Positions 9,143 to 17,598 of a DNA stretch of 64,000 nucleotides are shown piece by piece; the first letter of the stretch is position 1; every line of letters starts with the position of its first letter. This DNA is from Campylobacter novaezeelandiae. Its GTDB lineage: Bacteria > Campylobacterota > Campylobacteria > Campylobacterales > Campylobacteraceae. The DNA is taken from contig NZ_QPGR01000007.1 of NCBI RefSeq assembly GCF_004323845.1, positions 1 through 64,000 on the forward strand. The letters run 5' to 3'. The notes beneath the pieces were generated by a model, which searched no databases, had not been told where the DNA came from, and worked only from the letters and a program-made list of their open reading frames with translations. The position numbers and the translations under genes were made by a program.

Positions 9143-10289
9143 ATCTTTAATGGCATTATTTGCCTCTATGGCTTTTTTATTTGCTGGAAATGCCTTGATG
9201 ATGAGCTCAATAGGAGTAATTTTAAAAGAAAATAACTCAAGCTCTTTGGTAATAGGGATTATTAGTTCTTGTTTTTTCATAGGAGCATTATGTGCAACAA
9301 TAGGAATTCATAAAATCATATCTAAAATAGGACATATTAGATCTTTTGGACTTTTTGTATCTATTTTTGGAATTTCTGCTATTTTACATGCTTTAAGCAA
9401 CAATCTATTTTTTTGGGCTTTTTTGAGATTTTTAATTGGAATTTGTTATTATGGTTTACTTATGGTCATAGAATCTTGGCTTAATGAAAAATCTAAAAAT
9501 GCTACAAGATCTAGAATTTTAGGCTTTTATGAGATAATTTTTTATTTCTCTTATGCTTTAGGTACTTTAATTTTGGCTTTAAATTTAAGTCAATATACAA
9601 TTTTTATTATAAGTGCTAGTTTGATTTTATTTTCTTCCTTGCCTTTAAATTTAATCAAAATCAAAGAACCAGCGATACCAAAACCTCATCCTATTTCTAT
9701 ACCTAAAATTTTTAACATTGCTCCATTAGCTATTGCGACGAGTCTTGTTGGGGGATTGCTTATTGGAGGATTTTTTTCTATGTCTTCTTTATTTATTATT
9801 TTACAAGGCTATGATACAAAATTTGTTTCTTATTTCATAGCTTGTGCAACTTTAGGGGGATTTTTAGCTCAAGCAATTATAGGTTTTATCTCCGATAGAT
9901 TAGGAAGAAAATTTGCTATTATTATCTGTGTTCTCATAGGTTTTTTAACTATGTTATGCTTTTTATTGTTTAAGCCAAATATTTATTTTCAATATTTTCT
10001 AGCTTTCTTTTTAGGTTTTGGGACTTTTTGTCTTTATGCTTTAGCACTAGCTCGTGCTAATGATACCCTAACATCGAAAGATGGTATAGTAGAACTTGGA
10101 CGCGGAGTATTGTTTTGTTATTCTTTAGGATCCTTAATCTCTCCTTTAATTTTGGGTATTTTAATGCAATATTTTACTTTTTATGGTTTTATTTATTTTT
10201 ATGCATTTTTATTTGCTTTTTTATTTATTTTTGCTATTAATAAGCCAAATTTCATTTCTAAAAAAATAAAAATCTTAAAGATAAGATAA
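9120..10289 (+). CDS. Major facilitator superfamily transporter
   Basis: A 389-residue inner-membrane transporter with twelve predicted helices. The loop between helices 2 and 3 has a weak MFS motif, and the equivalent loop in the second half is clear: GFISDRLGRKFAI. The family of small drug-like or sugar-like MFS exporters fits, but the substrate cannot be read from sequence. The first 23 bases overlap the preceding gene. The stop codon overlaps the start of the FliK-like gene by one base. Confidence 0.88.
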   Translation: MSLTRIIRSLMALFASMAFLFAGNALMMSSIGVILKENNSSSLVIGIISSCFFIGALCATIGIHKIISKIGHIRSFGLFVSIFGISAILHALSNNLFFWAFLRFLIGICYYGLLMVIESWLNEKSKNATRSRILGFYEIIFYFSYALGTLILALNLSQYTIFIISASLILFSSLPLNLIKIKEPAIPKPHPISIPKIFNIAPLAIATSLVGGLLIGGFFSMSSLFIILQGYDTKFVSYFIACATLGGFLAQAIIGFISDRLGRKFAIIICVLIGFLTMLCFLLFKPNIYFQYFLAFFLGFGTFCLYALALARANDTLTSKDGIVELGRGVLFCYSLGSLISPLILGILMQYFTFYGFIYFYAFLFAFLFIFAINKPNFISKKIKILKIR

Positions 10290-12352
10290 TGATTAATACG
10301 GCTCTTACAAATCAAATAGGAACAAAACTCAAAAATGAAATTAAACCTGAGTCAAATTCTAAAGATGATGTATTAAAAGATAAATTAGATCCTAAAAATC
10401 TTTTAAATAAAACTTTAAAACAAAATTTAGATAAACTTATAGATTCTCAAGAAGATATACAAAAATTCATACAAAGTAAAACTGATTTAAAATTTAAAGA
10501 ATTAATCAATAAACTTCTTGATCAAATTAATGCTCAAAAAAATCCGAATTCTCCTGTCCTAAAACAAGCCAATAAATTAAATCTTGCTCCAAATTTTGCA
10601 AACGAATTAAAAAGCTTGATACAAGAACTTTCAAAAAATAATCAATTTTCACAAGTATTAAATAAATTAGAAAATTTATTAAAACCAGTAACAGAAATTA
10701 AAAACAATGATATAGCCTTATTATTTAAAAATTCTGGAATATTTTTTGAAGCTAAATTAAAAGATTCTCTTAATAAAGAACTTTTACCTAAAAGTTTTTA
10801 TAGTCTTATCAATGGAATCAAATCTTTAAGCAATGAAAATATTATCAATGAAATTTTAGAACTAGACTCTTTAAATTTAAATCCAAAACAAAGCTTAGAA
10901 AAACTTAAAAATATTATAGAAAAAAATATCAGCGAAAATAAACAAATTTTACAAAACAGTCCTTTTAATGCTTTGATAAATCTAGGTAAAAAAATTACAA
11001 ATTTTAAAAATTATATTAACAAAAATCCTGAATTATCCCAGAAAAAAATTATCACAATAGCAAATAAAATTCTAAATGAAATCAATACATTGAAAAAAGA
11101 TTTTATAAAAGATCTTAGTAAACCTCAAAATATAGCAATCAAAAATCCACAAATTCTTAAACAAACTATGCAAAGTTTAGATAAACTCGAACGCACTTTA
11201 AAAAACATTATTGAAAAAACTTATCATAAAACAGACAATGAAAAAAATACTCAAATTACAACTTCAACAGAAAAAAAGAAAAATCAAACCCATACTAAAG
11301 ATATTAAACTAGAAACAAAAGACTTAAAAGATGAAATAATAAAAAATCAAGAAAATGCAAAAAAAGAAGATATAAATCAAGAAGACGAAAAAAAACAAGA
11401 AAACACAAAAGAAGAGTCAAAAACACCCCAAACAAAAGACAAAGAAAATGACAAAAAAGAAATAAAATTTGATAAAAATAATGAAAATAAATTAACACAA
11501 AAAGAAATAAAAAATTCCCAAAAAATTGATTTGAATACAGAAAATAATACCCATAAAAATGAAAATTTAAATCAAAATATATTCAATAATCTAACAAAAA
11601 ACGAAAATGTAAATGAACAAAATATTAAAAATTTAATTTTTCTAAATAATGGAGAGATACTAAATGAAACAGAAGATTTAAGCAAAGCTTTATCATCATT
11701 TTCTAAAAAAATTGAAGAAAGTTTAAAACAACTTGATCCAAATTCTAAAAATGCCAAGAATATTTTAGTGGAATTAAAAAATATTGATCACAAAATTAAT
11801 CTTTCTATGAAAGATATACAAAATATTAAACCAAGAACCCAAAATGACATAAATCACGATATACAAAATGATATAAAATCTACCTTACTTCAAGTTTCAA
11901 ATTTGGCCAAAGCAACAGATAATGAAGCTATTTTTAATCAAGCAAATAGACTGATTGCACAAATTGAAATCAATCAATTAATGTCCTTGGCTAATAATTC
12001 TATTAACACTCATATACCTTTTTCTTGGGATGATTTAAATGATTCTAAAATCATTTTCAAAAGAGGAAAAAAAGATAAATTTTTTGCTCAAATTAAACTT
12101 GAATTTTCAAAACTTGGAAATTTAGAAATTTTAATTGCTTTAAATAACCAAAAATATATAGATATAAATATAATGGCAGAAAATCAAGAATTTAGAAAAA
12201 ATATTTATGAAAATGCTCACAAACTTAAAAAAAATATCAATAAAGCAGGTCTTTTAAGTGCAAATTTCTTTGTTGGTGATATTATTAAATCAAAATTTGA
12301 TATACATACAAAAAATTTCGATTTAAATATGGGAATGGATAAAAAAGTTTGA
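10289..12352 (+). CDS. FliK-like protein with C-terminal flagellar hook-length domain
   Basis: A 687-residue, very Lys/Asn/Glu-rich protein. Residues about 330-450 are low-complexity and charged. Near the C-terminus the stretch FAQIKLEFSKLGNLEILIAL, then IDINIMAENQEFRKNIYENAHKLKKNINKAGLL, has the pattern of the FliK C-terminal domain, which interacts with FlhB to stop hook growth. Campylobacter has another gene usually called fliK, so this is a paralogue or a second substrate-switch factor. In C. jejuni, as I recall, the counterpart is followed by a short FlhB-C-like gene (flhX); none is visible here. Confidence 0.65.
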   Translation: MINTALTNQIGTKLKNEIKPESNSKDDVLKDKLDPKNLLNKTLKQNLDKLIDSQEDIQKFIQSKTDLKFKELINKLLDQINAQKNPNSPVLKQANKLNLAPNFANELKSLIQELSKNNQFSQVLNKLENLLKPVTEIKNNDIALLFKNSGIFFEAKLKDSLNKELLPKSFYSLINGIKSLSNENIINEILELDSLNLNPKQSLEKLKNIIEKNISENKQILQNSPFNALINLGKKITNFKNYINKNPELSQKKIITIANKILNEINTLKKDFIKDLSKPQNIAIKNPQILKQTMQSLDKLERTLKNIIEKTYHKTDNEKNTQITTSTEKKKNQTHTKDIKLETKDLKDEIIKNQENAKKEDINQEDEKKQENTKEESKTPQTKDKENDKKEIKFDKNNENKLTQKEIKNSQKIDLNTENNTHKNENLNQNIFNNLTKNENVNEQNIKNLIFLNNGEILNETEDLSKALSSFSKKIEESLKQLDPNSKNAKNILVELKNIDHKINLSMKDIQNIKPRTQNDINHDIQNDIKSTLLQVSNLAKATDNEAIFNQANRLIAQIEINQLMSLANNSINTHIPFSWDDLNDSKIIFKRGKKDKFFAQIKLEFSKLGNLEILIALNNQKYIDINIMAENQEFRKNIYENAHKLKKNINKAGLLSANFFVGDIIKSKFDIHTKNFDLNMGMDKKV

Positions 12353-12562
12353 TTTAAATTTTCAAATAAAAATTATCTTAAAAATTTAAATACCATCTTC
12401 TTACTTCTTATAATAAAAAATTATCCATTACACATAATCTCTTTGATAAAAATCATTTTTTAAAATATTTCAAAAATCAAGATAACAAAAATAATCGCAC
12501 TAAGATATATTTAATTTATTAATATAATATTTTATTAATATTAATAAAATAAAGGTGGCAAA

Positions 12563-13984
12563 ATGGAGCTCTTAATCAATCTTAATGAAGGCACTCAATT
12601 TGCAATCCAAATCATTATCGTTCTTATTTGTCTTTTTTATGGAGTAAAAAAAGGAGGTATAGCACTTGGATTGCTTGGAGGAATAGGAATTTTAATACTT
12701 GTCTTTGTTTTTCATATAAAACCAGGAAAACCAGCTATTGATGCAATGTTGACAATTTTAGCAGTAGTTGTTGCGAGTGACACTCTACAAGCTAGTGGCG
12801 GACTTGATGTGATGCTTCAAATTGCAGAACATATTTTAAGACGCAACCCGAAATTTCTAACCATACTTGCACCTTTTATAACTTGTTTTTTAACTATACT
12901 TTGCGGAACGGGTCATGTTGTTTATACTATATGCCAATCATTTATGATATAGCCATTAAAATAACATTCGCCCAGAACGCCCAATGGCTGCAGCTTCGAT
13001 CTCTTCTCAAATGGGGATTATAGCAAGTCCAGTTTCTGTTGCTGTTGTCTCACTTACAGCACTTTTGCTAAATTCTAACCATAAACTAGCAGGATTTGAT
13101 GGTTATATAAATTTATTGCAAATTACAATACCTAGCACACTTTTTGGAGTTTTATGCGTAGGAATTTTTTCATGGTTTAGGGGCAAGGATTTAGATAAAG
13201 ATAAGAAATTTCAAAATAAACTCAAAAATGAAGAATTTAAAACTATGTTTATGGAAATACTAAAACTTTATTAAACAAAAAGCTTTCAAAAGATAATTGG
13301 CTAGCAATGTGGATTTTCTTAGGTGCTATTATCTGTGTTGCTTTGCTTGGAATTTTTGATTTTTTACGTCCAAATTGGGGACAAATTATAAAAAATAATA
13401 TTCCTCAATTTGATAGCTTAGGAAATCCAAAAATAGATATTTTATCTATGGTATCTGTTATACAAATGTTTATGCTTTTAGCGGGATCTTTGATAATTAT
13501 TTTTACTAAAACAGAGGCTAAAAAAATTGCTTCAAATGAAATTTTTAAATCCGGAATGATTGCTATGGTAGCAGTTTTTGGGATATCTTGGATGGCTGAT
13601 ACTATGTTTGCTATTCACACTCCAATGATGAAAGAAATGCTTGGAAATATAGTTAAAGATTATCCTTATACTTATGCAATTATGCTTTTATTGATTTCAA
13701 AATTTGTTAATTCTCAAGCCGCAGCTATTTCAGCTTTTGTCCCATTAGCTTTAAATATTGGCGTAGAACCTGGAATTATTATAGCTTTTGCAGCAGCTTG
13801 TTATGGGTATTACATTTTACCTACTTATCCAAGCGATTTAGCAACAATACAATTTGATAGATCAGGAACAACTCATATAGGAAAATTTGTAATCAATCAT
13901 AGTTTTATCATACCTGGACTTTTAGGTGTATTTAGTTCTTGTGTAGCTGGATATTTAATTGCCTTAAGTGCTGGATATATTTAA
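12563..13984 (+). pseudogene. Dcu-type anaerobic C4-dicarboxylate transporter, broken by three frameshifts
   Basis: The product matches DcuA/DcuB antiporters, which exchange fumarate or aspartate for succinate during fumarate respiration: [64 protein letters not shown], and [17 protein letters not shown] with [14 protein letters not shown] at the end. Three pieces (12563-12952, about 12933-13274, 13307-13984) lie in different frames. The protein can be rejoined by adding one base near 12932 (ATA|ATG), one near 12963 (A run) and one near 13244. The repaired product is about 474 residues. All three changes are single-base losses. AAGGTGG lies before the ATG. Confidence 0.85.
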
Positions 13985-14091
13985 TATTTTGATTTAATTA
14001 TATAATTAAATCAATCATTATTCATTTATCTAAATATTATATTTATTAAAATCTTATATAATAAATACGTTTAAATAGTAAAAGAGATAAA

Positions 14092-14476
14092 ATGAATCCT
14101 TTCTTAAAAGCCAAAGATAAAGACTATACTAAAAAAGATTTAATTATTACCTTAGAAAAGCTAGGTATTAAAAAGGGTGATATACTTTGTGTGCATACTG
14201 AACTTTTTAATTTTGGTTTTCCTCTACTTCCTAAAAAAGAATATCTTAGTATTTATATAGAGTCTTTTTTAGAAGTTTTAGGAGAAAGTAGAACTCTTAT
14301 AATGCCTACTTTTACCTCTTGATGTTTATAAACAAATAGCAATATTAAAAAATTCTAATAATTTTAAAAAAGAAAAATTTGGAAATTCTCATATCGTAAA
14401 TATAAATTCTAAATCTTATCTAACAAATACTTTAAAAAAATTACTAGATGATCCTTATTGTCTTTTAGAAAATTAA
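14092..14476 (+). pseudogene. Remnant of an AAC(3)-like N-acetyltransferase, internally deleted
   Basis: The first 76 codons (14092-14322) encode LEKLGIKKGDILCVHTELFNFGFPLL and TLIMPTFTS, the start of the aminoglycoside 3-N-acetyltransferase family. In Campylobacter such proteins also act in sugar modification. The frame then shifts directly into 14321-14476, which reads DVYKQIAILKNSNNF...LLDDPYCLLEN, plausibly the C-terminal tail. The catalytic middle, roughly 100-150 residues, is missing, so no activity is expected. It lies next to the broken Dcu gene. The tail assignment rests on position and composition. Confidence 0.6.
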
Positions 14477-14744
14477 ATTCTAATTCAAATAAAAATCATA
14501 ATCTTGTTTAAAAAATTTATTAATTCACAAAAAGATAAATTTAAAAGTAAATTTTAGAAAATATATATTTTATTTGAATTTTAAAGCTTTTATTTTGATA
14601 TTATTTAACACTTTTATTTCTTTAGGTCAATAATTAAAGTCGATAAAAAAATATAAGTATAATAAATTAAAAATAATCTAAAATAATTAAATCTTTAGCA
14701 AAATCCTATTTTATAAATAAAAAGAAGTAAAAAAACAATACATT

Positions 14745-14820
14745 TGGTTGCGAAGGGGAGATTTGAACTCCCGACCTTCGGGTTATGAGCCCGACGAGCT
14801 AACCACTGCTCTACTTCGCG
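14745..14820 (-). tRNA. Initiator tRNA-Met (CAT)
   Basis: A 76-base cloverleaf with CCA encoded. The anticodon loop reads CTCATAA. Two marks identify the initiator: an unpaired C1-A72 at the top of the acceptor stem (CGCGAAG opposite CTTCGCA) and three consecutive G-C pairs in the anticodon stem (GGG/CCC). It is 11 bases downstream of tRNA-Gln and probably co-transcribed from the promoter at 14919-14947. Confidence 0.95.
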
Positions 14821-14831
14821 ATATTAAGAAA

Positions 14832-14906
14832 TGGATGGGGTAAAGGGATTCGAACCCCTGAATGACAGGACCAAAACCTGTTGCCTTACCGCTTGGCGAT
14901 ACCCCA
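14832..14906 (-). tRNA. tRNA-Gln (TTG)
   Basis: A 75-base cloverleaf with acceptor stem TGGGGTA/TACCCCA, anticodon loop TTTTGGT giving anticodon TTG, T-loop GGTTCGAATCC, and encoded CCA. It is the first tRNA in a two-gene unit. Its 5' end is 12 bases from the -10 box of a consensus promoter, leaving a very short 5' leader. Confidence 0.95.
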
Positions 14907-14918
14907 ATAAAAACCAAA

Positions 14919-14947
14919 ATTATAATTAAATTTAATTGATTTGTCAA
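14919..14947 (-). promoter_or_regulatory. Consensus sigma-70 promoter of the tRNA pair
   Basis: On the minus strand, TTGACA (revcomp of 14942-14947) and TATAAT (revcomp of 14919-14924) are exactly 17 bases apart, a perfect consensus as suits stable-RNA genes. It interleaves with the divergent ribBA promoter. Confidence 0.85.
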
Positions 14948-14964
14948 GCAAATAAAGCTATAAT
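14936..14964 (+). promoter_or_regulatory. Promoter of ribBA
   Basis: TTGATT (14936-14941) and TATAAT (14959-14964) are separated by 17 bases, 24 bases before the ribBA start. The -35 hexamer abuts the -35 of the opposite tRNA promoter, so both promoters share the same 46 bases. Confidence 0.7.
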
Positions 14965-14987
14965 TTTTAAAAAACTTAAGGATTTAA

Positions 14988-16007
14988 ATGAAATTTATAA
15001 GTATAGAGCAAGCCATTGAAGATTTAAAAGCAGGAAAAATGCTCGTAATGGTAGATGCAGAAGACAGGGAGAATGAGGGAGATATTATTTTTCCAGCTGA
15101 GTTTAGTTCAAAAGAAAAAGTAAATTTTACTATAAAAGAAGCAAGGGGGGTTGTATGCGTTGCTTTAAGTGAAAAATTGGCTAAAAAATTTGAACTTCCT
15201 TTGATGGTTCCAAATAATACTTCCAATCACGAAACAGCTTTCACTATAACCATTGACGCAAAAGAAGCGACAACTGGGGTCAGCGCTTATGAAAGAAATA
15301 TGACTATAAAACTTTTAACAGATGAAAATGCAACAGCACAAAGCTTCGTTCGTCCAGGACATATAAATCCTTTAATAGCTAAAAAAGGCGGAGTATTAGA
15401 ACGCACTGGACATACCGAAGGTAGCGTTGATTTATGTCGTTTAGCAGGACTTAAAGAAGCTTGCGTAATTTGTGAAATTGTCAAAGATAATGGAGATATG
15501 GCAAGACGTGCTGATTTAGAAGAATTTTGCCAAAAACATAATTTAAATATGATCACAGTTTCTGATTTAATAGAATATCGTTTAAAAAATGAAAGTTTAA
15601 TTGAGTTAATTAATCAAAGCTCTAGCTCTCTTGCTGGTTTTGCAGCGCAAAAATACGAATTTAAAGATCATAACGGAATTAGACATATTGTTTTTTCTTT
15701 TAAAGAACCGAAAAAAATTGAAAATGTAAAATTTCATTCAAGCGGAAGTGATTTTGAGCTTCTTACTTCTGATAAATTTTCTACACTGCTAAAACAAATA
15801 GAATTTTTATATAAAAATGGCGGTCTTATTGTTTTTATGCAAGGAGAAAAAACACAAGCAATTCAAGTAAAAAACTATGGAATTGGGGCACAAATTCTTA
15901 GATATTTTGGGGTAGAAGAAATAAATTTAATATCACAAAATCATGATAAAGATTTTATAGGACTTAAAGGTTTTGGACTTAATATTAAAACTTGCAAAAT
16001 AGCATAA
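14988..16007 (+). CDS. ribB: 3,4-dihydroxy-2-butanone 4-phosphate synthase with degenerate GTP cyclohydrolase II domain
   Basis: A 339-residue riboflavin-pathway protein. Residues 1-200 are a complete DHBP synthase: DAEDRENEGDIIFPAE, RPGHINPL and the HTEGSVDLCRLAG motif, making DHBP from ribulose 5-phosphate. Residues about 205-339 resemble GTP cyclohydrolase II (YGIGAQILRYFGVEEINLIS, IGLKGFGLNI), but the three zinc-binding cysteines and the catalytic R-GRGIG region are gone. The second domain is therefore probably structural, and GTP cyclohydrolase II activity must come from another gene. AAGG lies before the start. Confidence 0.93.
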   Translation: MKFISIEQAIEDLKAGKMLVMVDAEDRENEGDIIFPAEFSSKEKVNFTIKEARGVVCVALSEKLAKKFELPLMVPNNTSNHETAFTITIDAKEATTGVSAYERNMTIKLLTDENATAQSFVRPGHINPLIAKKGGVLERTGHTEGSVDLCRLAGLKEACVICEIVKDNGDMARRADLEEFCQKHNLNMITVSDLIEYRLKNESLIELINQSSSSLAGFAAQKYEFKDHNGIRHIVFSFKEPKKIENVKFHSSGSDFELLTSDKFSTLLKQIEFLYKNGGLIVFMQGEKTQAIQVKNYGIGAQILRYFGVEEINLISQNHDKDFIGLKGFGLNIKTCKIA

Positions 16008-16017
16008 AATGCTATTT
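15997..16017. terminator. Bidirectional hairpin between ribBA and efp
   Basis: A perfect 9-bp stem (AAATAGCAT/ATGCTATTT) with loop AAA contains the stop codon of ribBA and the stop codon of efp, which face each other only four bases apart. T-rich sequence follows on both strands, so one hairpin can serve both transcripts. Confidence 0.65.
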
Positions 16018-16581
16018 GCTTGCTTTTTCTATGTATTCACCTCTTGTAGTATCCACTCTAATTACTTCACCTTCTAAAACATGAAAAGGGATTTGTACAA
16101 CAGCTCCAGTTTCTAAAGTAGCTGGTTTTTTATTGGATCCTTGAGTATCACCTTTAAAATTTGGCGCTGTTTCTATGATTTTAAGTTCTACAACCTGAGG
16201 AACCTCAACACCGATTGCTTTACCATTATGAAATAAAACTTCTACCATCATACCATCTAAAAGCCATTTTTTAGCCTCACCTACATCATCTTCTGTAATA
16301 GCTACTTGCTCATAAGTTTCAGTATCCATAAACTGACAATTTTCACCATCATCATAAAGATACTGCATTTTTTTATTTTCTAAATTTGGCGCTTCACACT
16401 TATCGCCTGCATGAAAAGTCTTTTCAAGAACCTTTCCATCAATAAAAGATTTTATCTTAATACGTACAAAAGCAGGACCTTTTCCTGGTTTTACGTGTTG
16501 ATATTCTACTATTTTAAAAGGAATACCATCAATTTCAATTTTTAAACCTTTTTTTAAATCACCCATCGAATAAGATGCCAT
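16012..16581 (-). CDS. efp: Translation elongation factor P
   Basis: A 189-residue factor that binds the ribosome and relieves stalling at consecutive prolines. The three-domain length is standard. Lysine 34, the tip that enters the peptidyl-transferase centre, lies in VKPGKGPAF. The C-terminal signature [20 protein letters not shown] sequence is intact. An ATG six bases upstream (16587) is possible, but AAGGA is only one base from it and seven bases from the ATG at 16581, which therefore is the start. The gene is divergent from rnpB. Confidence 0.96.
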   Translation of the reverse strand: MASYSMGDLKKGLKIEIDGIPFKIVEYQHVKPGKGPAFVRIKIKSFIDGKVLEKTFHAGDKCEAPNLENKKMQYLYDDGENCQFMDTETYEQVAITEDDVGEAKKWLLDGMMVEVLFHNGKAIGVEVPQVVELKIIETAPNFKGDTQGSNKKPATLETGAVVQIPFHVLEGEVIRVDTTRGEYIEKASK

Positions 16582-16674
16582 AATCATTTCCTTATATGAA
16601 AAATAAACTTCATTTTACCAAATTTTATTTTATATACTTATAAAAAATTTATTTTCAAAACAAGAAATTTTGGC

Positions 16675-16680
16675 TAAAAT
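16675..16680 (+). promoter_or_regulatory. -10 box of rnpB
   Basis: TAAAAT lies five bases before the 5' strand of the RNase P P1 helix, the expected distance for a transcript starting near 16686. No clear -35 box is visible, which is normal for Campylobacter sigma-70 promoters. Confidence 0.5.
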
Positions 16681-16684
16681 TATA

Positions 16685-17010
16685 TAAAGCATAGCGAATG
16701 CTCGCTTCATTATCTCAAATGAAGAGGAAAGTCCGAGCTGCAAAAGACAAGAATTCCATCTAACGGATGGCTAGGGTGACCTAAGGGACAGTGCAACAGA
16801 AAACAAACTACCACAAAAAGTGGAAAAGGTGAAAAGGTGAGGTAAGAGCTTACCAGCGATTTTAGTAATAATTTCGGCTTTGTAAACCCAATTCGCAGCA
16901 AGAAGGGATGGTTTAAGTCTTTAATTGAACCCTTCGCTTGATTTTGTTTGTAAAAACAAAACTAGATAAATGAGCATTTAAAACAGAACTCGGCTTATAG
17001 CTATGCTTTA
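16685..17010 (+). ncRNA. rnpB: RNase P RNA
   Basis: The catalytic RNA that matures tRNA 5' ends. Conserved blocks appear in order: GAGGAAAGTCCGAGCT near the 5' end, CTAGGGTGACCTAAGG, ACAGAAAACAAACTACC, GGTGAAAAGGTG, GTAAACCC, GCAAGAAGGG, and ACAGAACTCGGCTTATAG at the 3' end. Helix P1 pairs TAAAGCATAGC (16685-16695) with GCTATGCTTTA (17000-17010). The 3' strand of P1 overlaps the last codons of the convergent gene at 17001-17222. The exact ends are inferred from P1. Confidence 0.95.
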
Positions 17011-17222
17011 GTGTATTCTAAAGCTCTTTTAAATTTATGTATTTCCATAGCAACTGCATCTTTTTTATCGGAAATAAGTTTTATTGCTTCTTCAATCAAA
17101 GCTTTAGCTTCGCTTAGTTTTTCTTTTTCTATATCATTTGGAAAATTACTAATAAGTTCTTCTAAAATGTTAACATTTTCCTCAATTAAAGCAAGTTTAA
17201 ATTTATCAAGCCAAGTTTTCAT
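17001..17222 (-). CDS. Small helical protein downstream of fliS (possible FliT-like chaperone)
   Basis: A 73-residue, acidic and lysine-rich protein that looks entirely helical (LDKFKLALIEENVNILEELISNF, then two more helices). I do not recognise it by sequence. It lies in the position where many bacteria have fliT, after fliD and fliS, and has similar size and helical content, so a flagellar export chaperone is a reasonable guess. The first 17 codon bases overlap the end of fliS. ATG at 17234 is an alternative start; ribosome-binding spacing is poor for both. Its stop lies inside the rnpB P1 sequence. Confidence 0.7.
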   Translation of the reverse strand: MKTWLDKFKLALIEENVNILEELISNFPNDIEKEKLSEAKALIEEAIKLISDKKDAVAMEIHKFKRALEYTKA

Positions 17223-17589
17223 TGCTATGAACATCTCTCCAAGCTTCTAAAAGACCTTTTACAACATTAATCACTTCATCAACTCTTGCTTCATTATTTT
17301 CTAAATTTGCCAAAGATAGCAGTTGAATCTCTCTTGTGTAAAGACCGCTTAAATAATGAGCCACATCTCCACCCTTTTCATAGTCAAGATTGTCAATAAG
17401 TTCTATAAAAATTGCAGTAGCTCTTTTTACATAATAAACTCTTTGCTCTATATCTTCATTTTTAATAGCAAATTTAATTCTTGCACAAAAACGTAAAATC
17501 CCCTCATAAAGCATTTCAATAAGCTTTTGTGGGGATTCTATCCCCACTTGATTTTGAGAATAAGCATTATAAGCTAAATTATTTTGCAT
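17206..17589 (-). CDS. fliS: Flagellar export chaperone FliS
   Basis: A 127-residue cytoplasmic chaperone that binds the C-terminal helix of flagellin before export. The N-terminus AYNAYSQNQVGIESPQKLIEMLYEGILRF is the FliS signature, followed by a four-helix bundle with GGDVAHYLSGLYTREI. It is third in the flaG-fliD-fliS set, nine bases after fliD. Confidence 0.95.
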   Translation of the reverse strand: MQNNLAYNAYSQNQVGIESPQKLIEMLYEGILRFCARIKFAIKNEDIEQRVYYVKRATAIFIELIDNLDYEKGGDVAHYLSGLYTREIQLLSLANLENNEARVDEVINVVKGLLEAWRDVHSNENLA

Positions 17590-17598
17590 CTTTATTCC

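Noticed and set aside
11304..11498. Open frames opposite the low-complexity part of the FliK-like gene
   Set aside because: They arise from Lys/Asn/Glu codons read backwards as Leu/Phe/Ser runs.
12353..12562. Possible flhX gene after the FliK-like gene
   Set aside because: No frame here gives FlhB C-terminal sequence; the readings are low-complexity Lys/Asn/Ile/Leu.
16681..16901. Open frame on the minus strand at 16710-16901
   Set aside because: It lies wholly within the RNase P RNA gene, whose conserved blocks explain the sequence.
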